A stretch of DNA of 64,000 nt. Source: Acidobacteriota bacterium (GTDB taxonomy: Bacteria > Acidobacteriota > Vicinamibacteria > Vicinamibacterales > UBA2999). The translations under genes were made by a program, and so were the position numbers. Location of the stretch: positions 1 to 64,000 of the forward strand of contig JADZCN010000113.1 of assembly GCA_020851565.1 (NCBI GenBank), read 5' to 3'. Below are positions 40,983 through 49,317 of the stretch, one piece after another (within the stretch, counting starts at the first letter, position 1; the number at the start of each line of letters is the position of its first letter). The notes below the pieces were generated by a model. That model searched no databases. It was not told the origin of the DNA and saw only the letters and a list, made by a program, of their open reading frames with translations.

Positions 40983-42368
40983 CATGCTGCCGCTGATGCG
41001 GTGGAGCTTGTCGATGAGCGTCGTCCGGCTCAGGTTCAGCAGCCGCGCGGCCTGACGCTTGTTGCCGCCCGTCTTCCGGAGGCCGCCCAGGATCAGGTCC
41101 CGCTCGATCTGGGACATGACGCTCTGGAAGTCCACGCCTTCCTCGGGAATGGTCACCGGGCCGATGGCCGACACCTGTTCCGGGTTGCGGATGTCCTCGG
41201 GCAGCATCGACGGTAGGATCTCCCGCTCCGCGCCGCTCACCGCCACCGCGTACTCGATGGCATTCTCGAGCTGGCGGATGTTGCCCGGCCAGCTGTAGTC
41301 CATCAACACCCGCAGGGCGGCCTGGCTGACCGTGCGCAGGGGCAGGCCGTTGTTCCTGCACGACTTCTCGACGAAGTGCTGCACCAGCAGCGCGATGTCC
41401 TCGCGGCGGTGACGAAGGGGCGGCAGCGGGATGGGCACCACGTTAAGGCGGTAGAAGAGATCCTCGCGGAACGTGCCCTCCTTCACCATCGCCCGCAGGT
41501 CCACGTTGGTGGCGGCGATGAGCCGGATGTCGAACTTGAAAGGCTTCGACTCGCCCACCCGCTCGATCTCGCGCTCCTGGAGCGCCCGGAGGAGCTTGGC
41601 CTGCAGCGCCAGCGACATCGACGACACCTCGTCGATGAACAGCGTGCCCTTGTCGGCGAGCTCGAAGCGGCCCACGCGCGCGTTGACGGCGCCCGTGAAG
41701 GCCCCCCTCGCGTGGCCGAACAGCTCGGCCTCCACCAGCCCCTCGGGCACGGCGGCCGCGTTGAAGGCCACGAACGGCTGGTCGCGCCGCGGGCTGTTCT
41801 TGTGAATGGTCCGCGCGATCAGCTCCTTGCCGGTGCCGCTCTCGCCCTGGACGAGCACCGTGCTCTTCATCGGCGACACGAGCTCCAGGGCGGAGAAGAC
41901 CTGCTGCATCGCCGCGCTCCGGCCGATGATGCCCGACACGCTCAGGCGATCGCCGAGCCGGGCGTGAAGGGCCGCGTTCTCGGCCTGCAGACGACGCTCG
42001 TTGATGCCCGCCTCCAGCACCTGCGCGAGCTGCACCAGCTGGAACGGCTTGATCATGAAGTCGATCGCCCCGCGCTTGATGGCGCGCACGGCCTCCGGCG
42101 CGCCGCCCCAGCCCGTCACCACGACGCAGCGCATCTGCGGGTACCGGGTCAGGGCTTCGTCGAGCACGTCCAGGCCATCGGCATCGGGCAGGCCGAGATC
42201 GATGACCATCCCGTCGTAGGCGAAGGCCTCGAGGCGGGAGTGCGCATCGGCGGCGGTCAGGGCCTGCGCGACGGCAAAGCCCCTGGCTTCCAATGAGTCG
42301 GTGATGATCTGTCGGAGGTCTGCGTCGTCTTCGACGACGAGCACGGTTGGTGGAACGGTCTGACGCAT
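40971..42368 (-). CDS. sigma-54-dependent response regulator (flagellar activator)
   Basis: A 465-residue NtrC-type activator. A receiver domain (about 1-125) has Asp57 in VIDLGLPD and Lys107 in MIKPFQ. The AAA+ domain carries GESGTGKE (175-182) and the sigma-54 contact loop GAFTGA (222-227). LIAATNVDLRAMV and FREDLFYRLNVVPIPLPPL are the expected later motifs. A Fis-type helix-turn-helix ends the protein (GGNKRQAARLLNLSRTTLIDKLHR). It should open sigma-54 promoters after phosphorylation, and three such promoters head the EF-hand gene, flgB and fliL. A fourth sits upstream of this gene, pointing to self-activation. The ATG at 42368 is preferred over longer frames. Confidence 0.92.
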   Translation of the reverse strand: MRQTVPPTVLVVEDDADLRQIITDSLEARGFAVAQALTAADAHSRLEAFAYDGMVIDLGLPDADGLDVLDEALTRYPQMRCVVVTGWGGAPEAVRAIKRGAIDFMIKPFQLVQLAQVLEAGINERRLQAENAALHARLGDRLSVSGIIGRSAAMQQVFSALELVSPMKSTVLVQGESGTGKELIARTIHKNSPRRDQPFVAFNAAAVPEGLVEAELFGHARGAFTGAVNARVGRFELADKGTLFIDEVSSMSLALQAKLLRALQEREIERVGESKPFKFDIRLIAATNVDLRAMVKEGTFREDLFYRLNVVPIPLPPLRHRREDIALLVQHFVEKSCRNNGLPLRTVSQAALRVLMDYSWPGNIRQLENAIEYAVAVSGAEREILPSMLPEDIRNPEQVSAIGPVTIPEEGVDFQSVMSQIERDLILGGLRKTGGNKRQAARLLNLSRTTLIDKLHRISGSMSAA

Positions 42369-42434
42369 GACGGAACGAGTATCCTTGAGCGGACTGCCGG
42401 GGGGTTCCGACAGGCCGTGTCGGCCACCCGTCTG

Positions 42435-42450
42435 AGCAATTGGCGAGCCA
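42435..42450 (-). promoter_or_regulatory. sigma-54 promoter of the activator gene
   Basis: On the minus strand TGGCTCGCCAATTGCT matches the -24/-12 consensus with exact GG/GC spacing. Transcription should start near 42424, about 56 nt before the activator's ATG, so the activator may drive its own gene. Confidence 0.7.
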
Positions 42451-42538
42451 GCCCATCGGCGGGCGTGCAATCGCGTGATTTCACGTGCCCTTGCGGGAGA
42501 ACAAGGCCCCTGACGACGGTCGCACAGCGTCAAGAAAA

Positions 42539-42554
42539 TGTCGCGCTCGCGACA
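42539..42554. promoter_or_regulatory. 16-bp palindrome, possible operator
   Basis: TGTCGCG and CGCGACA are perfect inverted halves around CT. The position, about 28 nt before the TACAAT box and about 90 nt behind the sigma-54 promoter on the other strand, would suit an activator or repressor site. Confidence 0.35.
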
Positions 42555-42581
42555 AATCCATGGCGCCCGCGGACAGTGGAT

Positions 42582-42587
42582 TACAAT
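42582..42587 (+). promoter_or_regulatory. -10-like box toward the response regulator gene
   Basis: TACAAT in ATTACAATTC. No convincing -35 box is present, and the next start codon is about 120 nt downstream, so a long leader would be implied. Confidence 0.3.
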
Positions 42588-42708
42588 TCTGACGTCGCGA
42601 GGACCGACTCGCGTCCGCAGGCTCCCGGCCGCGCACACCGATCAATTGCCGGAGGCAGCCTGAAGTCCAGAATCGTCTGGCCGATACCAATCTCGGACTC
42701 CTGCCACT

Positions 42709-43278
42709 GTGCTCCCTTACCCGCACCCGCCGCGCCTCCCCTGGGACGTCATGGTCGTGGACGATGACGACGACGTCCGCGAGCTGATTGTCTCGTTCTT
42801 TCAGGGACGCGGCATGCCGGTGACGTCGGCAAATGACGGGCGCGCCGCCATCACCGAACTCGAACGGTCATCGGGCCGCTACGGGATGGTGGTCACGGAC
42901 GTGAACCTGCCTGGCGCCGACGGCTTCGCGGTGCTCGAGGCCGCGCGGCGGCTGAATGCGTCCTGCTATGTCGTCATCGTCACGGGATACGCATCGCTCG
43001 AGTCGGCGATCATGGCCGTCCGGGGCGGCGCGTACGACTATCTTCCCAAGCCCTTCTCGCTGGGTCAGCTCGAAGTCATCCTTCAGCGTGTTGCCGACCG
43101 GGCGGCGCTCGAGCAGGAGAATCGCCGCCTGGCGACGGCCAGCCAGTATCGATCGGACCGGCAGGCCCACCCGGCCCTGGCCGGGATCGAGGCCCGCTTG
43201 TCGGCCATCGAAGCCACGCTCGCGCGCATCGAGTTGAGCCTGGGCGCAACCGTCGCCGGGTCGCCTGTCCGACGCTGA
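42709..43278 (+). CDS. single-domain response regulator with coiled-coil tail
   Basis: A 189-residue protein. The receiver domain begins at DVMVVDDDDDVRELIVSFF; the phospho-acceptor is Asp64 in VVTDVNLPG and the switch Lys is in YLPKPFSLGQL. After the receiver there is no DNA-binding or enzymatic domain, only a helical tail (LEQENRRLATA ... RLSAIEATLARIELSLG) that could form a coiled coil. It lies just before flgB and probably takes part in flagellar control, perhaps as an extra phosphate acceptor for the nearby kinase. A GTG at 42709 is used because the ATG at 42751 would start inside the first strand of the receiver. Confidence 0.8.
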   Translation: MLPYPHPPRLPWDVMVVDDDDDVRELIVSFFQGRGMPVTSANDGRAAITELERSSGRYGMVVTDVNLPGADGFAVLEAARRLNASCYVVIVTGYASLESAIMAVRGGAYDYLPKPFSLGQLEVILQRVADRAALEQENRRLATASQYRSDRQAHPALAGIEARLSAIEATLARIELSLGATVAGSPVRR

Positions 43279-43416
43279 GTGTCGGCCAGGCGGCACACTC
43301 CCGCCCTTTTCCAGACGCGGCCTTCCTTCAGCATCTCCCGTCGCCCGCGCGCGTTTCCCTCTCCGCAAGGCACTCATCGCGCCGCAACGGCACCCGCCCC
43401 CGCCTCGATCCCACCT

Positions 43417-43432
43417 CGGCATCGCTCTTGCT
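43417..43432 (+). promoter_or_regulatory. sigma-54 promoter of the flgB operon
   Basis: CGGCATCGCTCTTGCT has GG and GC exactly 12 nt apart and differs from the consensus TGGCAYC-N4-TTGCT only in the first base. The predicted start of transcription is near 43443, only a few nt before the GTG of flgB, so the leader would be very short. Confidence 0.68.
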
Positions 43433-43446
43433 CTGCAGCGGGCATC

Positions 43447-43842
43447 GTGAACGAGATCACCGATCGAGCGATTCTCGCGGCCCTCGGGCGCCAGATGACC
43501 AACGCCGTCCAGCGTCAGTCGGTAGCTGCAGGCAACCTGGCGAACATCGACACGCCTGGCTACAAGGCGCGCGCCGTCACGTTCGGCGACGTGCTCGACG
43601 GTGAACTCCAGGGCGCGGCGGTACCCGCGCGCACCAGTCCGGGCCACCTGGGCGGCGTCACCGCGACCGACGGCGTGTCGGCGGAGGCCGAGGGCCTGGC
43701 GGCACGCCGCGACGGCAACACGGTGCAGCTCGATCGGGAGCTGCTCAACATGACGCGGGCATCGGGCGAGTTCAGCGCCGCGCAGACCGCGCTGGCCGCC
43801 AAGTTCCGCCTGGTCCGCTACGCCATCAACGAGGGTCGCTGA
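43447..43842 (+). CDS. flgB: flagellar basal-body rod protein FlgB
   Basis: A 131-residue proximal rod protein, exported through the flagellar type III gate and assembled on the MS ring. AVQRQSVAAGNLANIDTPGYKARAVTF is the family's N-terminal rod motif (LAxNLANxxTPGYK-type). The C-terminal part (LLNMTRASGEFSAAQTALAAKFRLVRYAI) is the matching helix. The GTG at 43447 gives the normal length; upstream codons in frame overlap the sigma-54 promoter. First gene of the large flagellar operon, 2 nt before flgC. Confidence 0.92.
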   Translation: MNEITDRAILAALGRQMTNAVQRQSVAAGNLANIDTPGYKARAVTFGDVLDGELQGAAVPARTSPGHLGGVTATDGVSAEAEGLAARRDGNTVQLDRELLNMTRASGEFSAAQTALAAKFRLVRYAINEGR

Positions 43843-43844
43843 CC

Positions 43845-44276
43845 ATGTCCACCCTGCACGCCGCCATCGACGCCAGCGCCAGCGCGCTCAACGCGCAGCG
43901 GGCCCGCATCGAGGTCGCAGTGTCGAACATCGCCAATGCCGAGTCCACGCGAGGGCCGGACGGCCAGCCCTACCGCCGCCGCGACATCGTCCTCGCCTCC
44001 AATCCGATCGAGAGCTTCGAGCAGGCGCTCGGCCGCGCCGAGGGCGCGGTGGGCGTCCGCGTGGCGGGCGTGGTCGAAGACACCGAACCGTTCCGCCGCC
44101 GCTACGAGCCCTCGCATCCCGACGCCGACGCGGAGGGCTACGTCGCGATGCCGAACGTGGACGTGCCCGAGGAGATGGTCAACATGCTGGGCGCCGCGCG
44201 CGCCTACCAGGCCAATCTGACGGCCATCGGGCTCATCCGCGACACGGTTCACAGGGCTCTTGAGCTCGGACGGTAA
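43845..44276 (+). CDS. flgC: flagellar basal-body rod protein FlgC
   Basis: A 143-residue proximal rod protein. The N-terminus has ARIEVAVSNIANAESTRGPDGQPYRRRDIVL, the rod-protein helix with the FlgC-specific PYRR stretch. The C-terminus has YVAMPNVDVPEEMVNMLGAARAYQANLTAI, the typical FlgC ending (MPNVDxxEEMxNMxxAxRxYQAN). The length is normal. The ATG follows the flgB stop at once, and fliE begins 3 nt after the end. Confidence 0.94.
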   Translation: MSTLHAAIDASASALNAQRARIEVAVSNIANAESTRGPDGQPYRRRDIVLASNPIESFEQALGRAEGAVGVRVAGVVEDTEPFRRRYEPSHPDADAEGYVAMPNVDVPEEMVNMLGAARAYQANLTAIGLIRDTVHRALELGR

Positions 44277-44279
44277 GCC

Positions 44280-44603
44280 ATGCCGATCGACGCCATCTCC
44301 ACCGCGTCTTCGCTCGTCGGCGCCACGCGGGCGGCATCGCGGCCGGCGGGACAGCCGGCGGCCGCCGACACCGCCGGAGCCGCGTCGGGCTCGTTCAGCG
44401 ATTCGCTGGTCGGTGTGCTCCAGTCGGTGGATCGCACGGCCGGCGAGGCCAATGATGCCATCGCCAGCATGGTCCGCGGCACCGGCGACGTCCACGAGGC
44501 CATGATCGCCCTGCAGCGCGCGGAGACGACACTGCAGCTGACCGTCCAGGTGCGCAACAAGCTCGTGCAGGCGTACCAGGACATCATGCGCATGCCGATC
44601 TGA
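44280..44603 (+). CDS. fliE: flagellar hook-basal body complex protein FliE
   Basis: A 107-residue protein that links the MS ring to the rod. After a variable Ala-rich N-terminus comes SGSFSDSLVGVLQSVDRTAGEANDAIASMVRGTGDVHEAMIALQRAETTLQLTVQVRNKLVQAYQDIMRMPI, which is the conserved FliE domain with its QVRNKLVxAYQxIMxMxI ending. Third gene of the operon. The 45 nt after its stop consist entirely of heptamer repeats up to the fliF start. Confidence 0.93.
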   Translation: MPIDAISTASSLVGATRAASRPAGQPAAADTAGAASGSFSDSLVGVLQSVDRTAGEANDAIASMVRGTGDVHEAMIALQRAETTLQLTVQVRNKLVQAYQDIMRMPI

Positions 44604-44648
44604 CCCCTGATCCCTGATCCCTGATCCCTGATCCCTGACCCCTGACCC
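44604..44648. repeat. heptamer repeat filling the fliE-fliF gap
   Basis: CCCTGAT/CCCTGAC units (period 7) run from the fliE stop directly to the fliF GTG. It is the same unit as in the tract at 18.3-18.6 kb. No Shine-Dalgarno sequence can be seen in it, so fliF translation probably depends on coupling or on a non-standard start. Confidence 0.85.
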
Positions 44649-46304
44649 GTGTCACCCGACCAGCTGCTCGCGCATCTCAAGCGCCTGACCTCGACCCTCA
44701 CGCCGCGACAGATCGCGTCGCTCGCCGGCGTGTTCGTGGCGGTCGTGGGCGTCGTGGCGGGTTCGGCCTACTGGGTGAACGCCCCGTCGTACGTGTTGCT
44801 GTACTCGGATCTCGATGCCGAGTCGGCCGCCGCCGTGACGGCACGCCTCAAGGGCCAGGAGGTTCCCTACGTGCTCGAAGAGGGCGGCCGCGCCATCCGG
44901 GTGCCCGCCGAGCGCGTGGACGAGCTGCGGCTCGAGCTGGCGTCCCAGGGCCTGCCGACGACGGGCCGCATCGGCTTCGAGATCTTCGACCGCACGGCGT
45001 TCGGCACCACCGAGTTCCTCGAGCACGTGAACTACCGGCGCGGCCTCGAGGGCGAGCTGGCGCGGACGATTGGCACCATCGCCGAAGTGGCGAGCGCCCG
45101 CGTGCACATCGCGCTGGCCCGCGACTCGCTCTTCACCGCACACGCCGAGGAGGCCAAGGCCTCCGTCGTGCTGAAGCTGCGCAGCAGCAAGCCGCTGTCG
45201 GCGGCCACGGTGAATGGAATCGCGGGGCTGGTGGCGGCCAGTGTCGAGTCGCTCAGGCCCGAGGCCGTGGTCGTCGTCGACACCTTCGGGCGGCCCCTGA
45301 CGCAGGGTGGCGCCGAGGCCGAGGAGGCCACGGGCGCCTCGGTCGAGCGCCAGCAGCGCGTCGAGCGCGATCTCGCCGCGCGCGTCGTGGCGCTGCTCGA
45401 GCCCGTGGTGGGTCCCGGCCACGTGCGCGTGAACGTCTCGGCGAAGCTCGACATCGAGTCGCAGGAGGAAACCGAGGAGCGGTGGGATCCCACCACCGTG
45501 GTCCGCAGCCGGCAGGCCTCGAGCGAGGGCCCGGCCGCGGCCGGCGCCGGCGGCATCGCCGGCGCGCGCGCCAACGCGCCGCCGGCCGCGTCCACCGCTC
45601 CCGCCGAGACGGCGGCGCCGATGCTGGCTGCGGCGCCGCCCGGGGGCCGAACCACCGAGACGACCAACTACGAGATCAGCAAGGTCACGCGGCACACCAT
45701 CGTGCCCCAGGGCCGGCTCTCGCGCCTGTCGGTGGCCGTCATTCTCGACGACGAGCGCACGACGGCGAGCGACGAATCGGGACGGACGCAGGTGTCGAGC
45801 AAGCCCCGCAGCCCGGAGGACCTCGAGCGGGTGCAGCGGCTCGTGGCGGCGGCCGTGGGGCTCGACCCCGCACGCGGGGATCAACTGACGGTCGAGAACA
45901 TCGCCTTCGGCGATCAGTCAGTGGTCGAGCAGCCGCCGGCAGGACCCCTCTGGCGGGAGCTCCCGCGCCAGGTCGCCCCGTACGCCCCCCAGATTCTGCG
46001 GATCGCTGCGGTGGCCGGTATCGCGCTGCTGGCGCTCGTCGTGATTCTCCGGCCGATGATGCGTGCCGTCGTTGCGGCGCCGGCCCTGCAGGCCGCGGCC
46101 GCCGTCGAGGCGCCGGGCCAGACGCCGCGGACGGTGGCCGAGATGGAGGACGCCATCGAAGCCGAGCTCGACGCAGCGCTCCCGGAGTCGGTCGAGGCGC
46201 GCCGCCTGCCTGTGCTCAGCAGGCGAATCGCGCGGCGTGCCGAAGAGCAGCCGGAGGACCTGGCCCGCCTGGTCCGCAGCTGGCTGACCGAGGAGGAACG
46301 GTAG
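44649..46304 (+). CDS. fliF: flagellar MS-ring protein FliF
   Basis: A 551-residue inner-membrane ring protein. First membrane helix about residues 20-42. YVLLYSDLDAESAAAVTARLKGQEVPYVLEEGGRAIRVP is the first ring-building motif, and RRGLEGELARTIGTIAEVASARVHIALARDSLF the second. A Pro/Ala-rich stretch (about 285-330) precedes NYEISKVTRHTIVPQGRLSRLSVAVILDD. A second membrane helix (about 453-475) and a short C-terminal FliG-binding tail ending DLARLVRSWLTEEER complete it. Starts at GTG directly after a repeat tract. Confidence 0.95.
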   Translation: MSPDQLLAHLKRLTSTLTPRQIASLAGVFVAVVGVVAGSAYWVNAPSYVLLYSDLDAESAAAVTARLKGQEVPYVLEEGGRAIRVPAERVDELRLELASQGLPTTGRIGFEIFDRTAFGTTEFLEHVNYRRGLEGELARTIGTIAEVASARVHIALARDSLFTAHAEEAKASVVLKLRSSKPLSAATVNGIAGLVAASVESLRPEAVVVVDTFGRPLTQGGAEAEEATGASVERQQRVERDLAARVVALLEPVVGPGHVRVNVSAKLDIESQEETEERWDPTTVVRSRQASSEGPAAAGAGGIAGARANAPPAASTAPAETAAPMLAAAPPGGRTTETTNYEISKVTRHTIVPQGRLSRLSVAVILDDERTTASDESGRTQVSSKPRSPEDLERVQRLVAAAVGLDPARGDQLTVENIAFGDQSVVEQPPAGPLWRELPRQVAPYAPQILRIAAVAGIALLALVVILRPMMRAVVAAPALQAAAAVEAPGQTPRTVAEMEDAIEAELDAALPESVEARRLPVLSRRIARRAEEQPEDLARLVRSWLTEEER

Positions 46305-46311
46305 GCCGCCG

Positions 46312-47334
46312 ATGGCTGTCGTCACCACGCCCAAGTCGCTCACCGGCGCGCGCAAGGCCGCGATCATCATGATGGCGCTGGGCGAGGAGCACTCCAGCAA
46401 GCTGATGCGCCATCTCGAGGAGCACGAGATCGAGCGCATCGCGCGCGAGGTCGCGGCCCTGGGAAAGGTGGCGCCCGACGTCGGCGAGTCGGTCCTGCTC
46501 GAGTTCGACGAGATGGCGAAGGTCGCCGAGCACGTGTCGCTCGGCGGCGTCGACTACGCCCGCCGGCTCCTGTCGAAGTCGCTCGGCCCCGAGAGCTCGC
46601 GCCGCATCCTCGAGCGGGTGCTCCGGTCGTTCGCGACGCGCGCCGGCTTCCAGACCCTGGAGAAGGCCAGTCCCCAGCAGCTGTCGAAGTTCATCCTGGG
46701 CGAGCACCCGCAGACCATCGCGCTGGTGCTGGCGCACCTGGATACCGGCAGCGCCGCCCAGATCGTGTCCCAGCTCCCCGACGAGATGCGGTCCGACGTG
46801 CTGGTCCGCATGGCCAGCATCGACGACGTGTCGCCCGACGTCATCGGCTGCATCTCGAACGTCATCGACCAGCGCCTGAAGTCGCTGGGCGGCCCCTCGC
46901 GCGAGCAGCACGGCGGCGTGCGGTCGGTGGCCGAGCTGTTCAACCGGATGGACCGCGGCGTCAGCCAGACGACGCTCGAGCGCATCGAGTCGGAGTCCCC
47001 CGATCTGGCCGTGCAGATCCGCAACCTGATGTTCGTCTTCGAGGACCTGGCGACGGTCGAGGACACGGGCATCCGCGAGCTCGTCAACCGCGCGGAGAAG
47101 AAGACCCTGACGGTGGCCCTGAAGGGCGCCAGCGAGGAGATTCGCCAGCACTTCTTCAGCAACATGTCGAAGCGCGCCGCCGAGCTGATCAAGGAGGAAA
47201 TGGAGATCATGGGTGCCGTGCGCCTGCGCGACGTCGAGAAGGCGCAGCAGGAGATCGTGGCGATCGCGCGCAAGCTCGAGGAAGAAGGCCTCATCACCAC
47301 CGGCGCGGGAGCCGGCGAGCCGTATGTCGTCTAG
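46312..47334 (+). CDS. fliG: flagellar motor switch protein FliG
   Basis: A 340-residue C-ring protein that meets the stator. The N-terminal domain (ARKAAIIMMALGEEHSSKLMRHLEEHEIERIAREVA) binds FliF. The EHPQTIALVLAHLD motif lies in the middle domain, and the C-terminal domain carries charged helix residues (NLMFVFEDLATVEDTGIRELVNRAEKKTLTVALKGASEEI) that transmit torque. Length and all domain markers are normal. The last 11 nt overlap fliH. Confidence 0.96.
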   Translation: MAVVTTPKSLTGARKAAIIMMALGEEHSSKLMRHLEEHEIERIAREVAALGKVAPDVGESVLLEFDEMAKVAEHVSLGGVDYARRLLSKSLGPESSRRILERVLRSFATRAGFQTLEKASPQQLSKFILGEHPQTIALVLAHLDTGSAAQIVSQLPDEMRSDVLVRMASIDDVSPDVIGCISNVIDQRLKSLGGPSREQHGGVRSVAELFNRMDRGVSQTTLERIESESPDLAVQIRNLMFVFEDLATVEDTGIRELVNRAEKKTLTVALKGASEEIRQHFFSNMSKRAAELIKEEMEIMGAVRLRDVEKAQQEIVAIARKLEEEGLITTGAGAGEPYVV

Positions 47335-48001
47335 GGCCCGGCGCCTCGGCGGCCCGGCGGAGGTCCGGGCCTACGACTGGAACGGCACGGCGCCGGCGTG
47401 GCACGCCGCTCGTCCCGAGCCGGCGCCGGCCCCGGCGGCGCCATCACCGCCCGCGGTCGATGCCGCGCAGATCGAGCGCGACGCCTTCATGAAGGGCTAC
47501 GCCCAGGGCGAACGCGCCGGCGCCGAAGCCGCCGCCGCGCGCGGCGAAGCCGTCGTCCGCCGCCTGGCCGAAACCGTGGACGAGCTCCGCACGCTCAGGG
47601 CCGACCTGCTGCAGAAGGCCGAGCGCCAGATCGTCCAGCTGGCGCTGGCCATCGCCCGCCGCATCATCCACCGCGAGGTCTCGATCGATCGCGAGCTGGT
47701 GGCGGCCATGGGCCGCGTGGCCCTGGATCGCCTCGGCCAGGCGTCGACGGCCACCATCCGTCTCCACCCCGACGACTACGCGGCGGTCGTCCGCGGCGCT
47801 GCCGCCGGCGGGTCGGAAGACGGCGCCACCACGATCGTGGCGGACCCGATGGTGCGGCGCGGTGGCTGCCTCGTGCAGTCGGACTTCGGCGTCATCGACG
47901 TCGGCGTCGACGCGCAGGTCGGCGAGATCGCGACGGCGCTGCTGGGCGGCCACGACGGCGAACCGCCGTTGGCGCGCGACGAGGTGCCCGTTGGCCGTTG
48001 A
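47324..48001 (+). CDS. fliH: flagellar export ATPase regulator FliH
   Basis: A 225-residue FliH/YscL-like protein, partner of the FliI ATPase and link to the C ring. After a Pro/Ala-rich N-terminus, KGYAQGERAGAEAAAARGEAVVRRLAETVDELRTLRADLLQKAERQIVQLALAIARRIIHREV is the long coiled coil with the typical QIVxLALxIARRIIxxEV segment. The C-terminal part (IRLHPDDYAAVV ... RRGGCLVQSDFGVIDVGVDAQVGEI) is the FliI-binding domain. The ATG at 47324 lies inside fliG; the end overlaps fliI by 11 nt, indicating tight coupling. Confidence 0.9.
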   Translation: MSSRARRLGGPAEVRAYDWNGTAPAWHAARPEPAPAPAAPSPPAVDAAQIERDAFMKGYAQGERAGAEAAAARGEAVVRRLAETVDELRTLRADLLQKAERQIVQLALAIARRIIHREVSIDRELVAAMGRVALDRLGQASTATIRLHPDDYAAVVRGAAAGGSEDGATTIVADPMVRRGGCLVQSDFGVIDVGVDAQVGEIATALLGGHDGEPPLARDEVPVGR

Positions 48002-49313
48002 CGCGGCGAACCCGCTGCACCTGGAGGCGTACCTCGGCCTGCTCGACCGCGCGGATCCGACGCCCGTGCAGGGGCGGGTCACGCGCGTCGTCGGCCTGCT
48101 CGTCGAATCGGTGGGGCCCCAGGCGCGCATCGGCGATGTCTGCGAGGTGCGGCGCGCGCACGGCCGCCCCGTGCCGGTCGAAATCGTCGGCTTCCGCGAG
48201 GGGCGCCTCCTCTCGGTGCCCCTCGGAGACACGTCGGGAATCCAGCCAGGCGACCGCATGGTCGCCCGCGGCGGGATCCCCTCGATGCCGGCCGGCGAGG
48301 CCCTGCTCGGCCGCGTCATCGACGGCCTCGGGCATCCCCTGGACGGCAAGGGCACGCTCCGCGTCACCGACCTGGCGCCCCTGCGCCCGCCCGCGATGAA
48401 CCCGCTGGATCGCGAGCCGGTCGTGGCGCCCATCGGCACGGGCGTCCGTGCCATCGACAGCCTGCTCACGCTCGGCCGCGGCCAGCGCGTGGGCCTCTTC
48501 GGCGGCAGCGGCGTCGGCAAGAGCACGCTGCTCGGGATGATGGCCCGCGGCACCGAGGCCGAGGTCGTGGTGCTGGCGCTGGTCGGCGAGCGGGGCCGCG
48601 AGGTCCGGAGCTTCCTCGAGCACGATCTGGGCCCGCGGGGCCTCGAGAGCGCGGTGGTGGTCGTCTCCACCTCCGACAGCCCGCCGCTCGTACGGCTCCG
48701 CGCCGCGTACGGCGCGACGGCCATCGCCGAGTACTTCCGCGACCGCGGGCGGAACGTCCTGCTGATGATGGATTCGGTCACGCGGTTCGCGATGGCGCAG
48801 CGCGAGGTGGGCCTGGCCGCGGGCGAGCCTCCCACCGCCAAGGGCTATCCCCCCTCGGTGTTCGCCCTGCTGCCGGGGCTGCTCGAGCGCGCCGGCAGCG
48901 TGCGCGGCCGCGGCAGCATCACCGCCATCTACTCGGTGCTCGTCGAAGGCGACGACACCAACGAGCCGATTGCCGATGCCGTCCGCGGCATCCTCGATGG
49001 CCACTACGTGCTCTCGCGCGACCTCGCGGCTCGGAACCACTATCCCGCCATCGACATCCTCTCCAGCGTGAGCCGGACCATGCCCGACATCACGAACGTC
49101 GAGCACCGGGCGAAGGCGGGGCAGCTGCGGGAATGGCTGGCGACGCTGCGCGACAGCGAGGACCTGGTGAACGTCGGCGCCTACGTGCGCGGCAGCAATC
49201 CGCGGATCGATGCGGCGCTCGATCACCGTGAGCCGGTCGCCCGCTTCCTGTGTCAGCCCGCCGACACCACCGTCGGCTTCGCTGACGCGATCGGCGCCCT
49301 CGCCGCCCTGTGA
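47991..49313 (+). CDS. fliI: flagellar export ATPase FliI
   Basis: A 440-residue F1-like ATPase that unfolds and feeds substrates into the export gate. The Walker A loop GGSGVGKST is at about 171-179, Walker B in RNVLLMMDSVTRFAMAQREV, and GEPPTAKGYPPSVFALLPGLLERAG is the typical T3SS ATPase signature. The most likely start is the TTG at 47991, giving AVDAANPLHLEAYLGLLDRADP and normal length; longer upstream frames read the wrong frame of fliH. Overlaps fliH by 11 nt. Confidence 0.93.
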   Translation: MAVDAANPLHLEAYLGLLDRADPTPVQGRVTRVVGLLVESVGPQARIGDVCEVRRAHGRPVPVEIVGFREGRLLSVPLGDTSGIQPGDRMVARGGIPSMPAGEALLGRVIDGLGHPLDGKGTLRVTDLAPLRPPAMNPLDREPVVAPIGTGVRAIDSLLTLGRGQRVGLFGGSGVGKSTLLGMMARGTEAEVVVLALVGERGREVRSFLEHDLGPRGLESAVVVVSTSDSPPLVRLRAAYGATAIAEYFRDRGRNVLLMMDSVTRFAMAQREVGLAAGEPPTAKGYPPSVFALLPGLLERAGSVRGRGSITAIYSVLVEGDDTNEPIADAVRGILDGHYVLSRDLAARNHYPAIDILSSVSRTMPDITNVEHRAKAGQLREWLATLRDSEDLVNVGAYVRGSNPRIDAALDHREPVARFLCQPADTTVGFADAIGALAAL

Positions 49314-49317
49314 TTGC

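Larger units (their letters stand above)
42369..42708. other. divergent regulatory gap between activator and response regulator
   Basis: About 340 nt without a gene. It holds a sigma-54 promoter for the activator on the minus strand (42435-42450), a 16-bp palindrome (42539-42554) and a TACAAT box (42582-42587) pointing toward the response regulator. The remaining sequence shows nothing recognisable. Confidence 0.6.
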
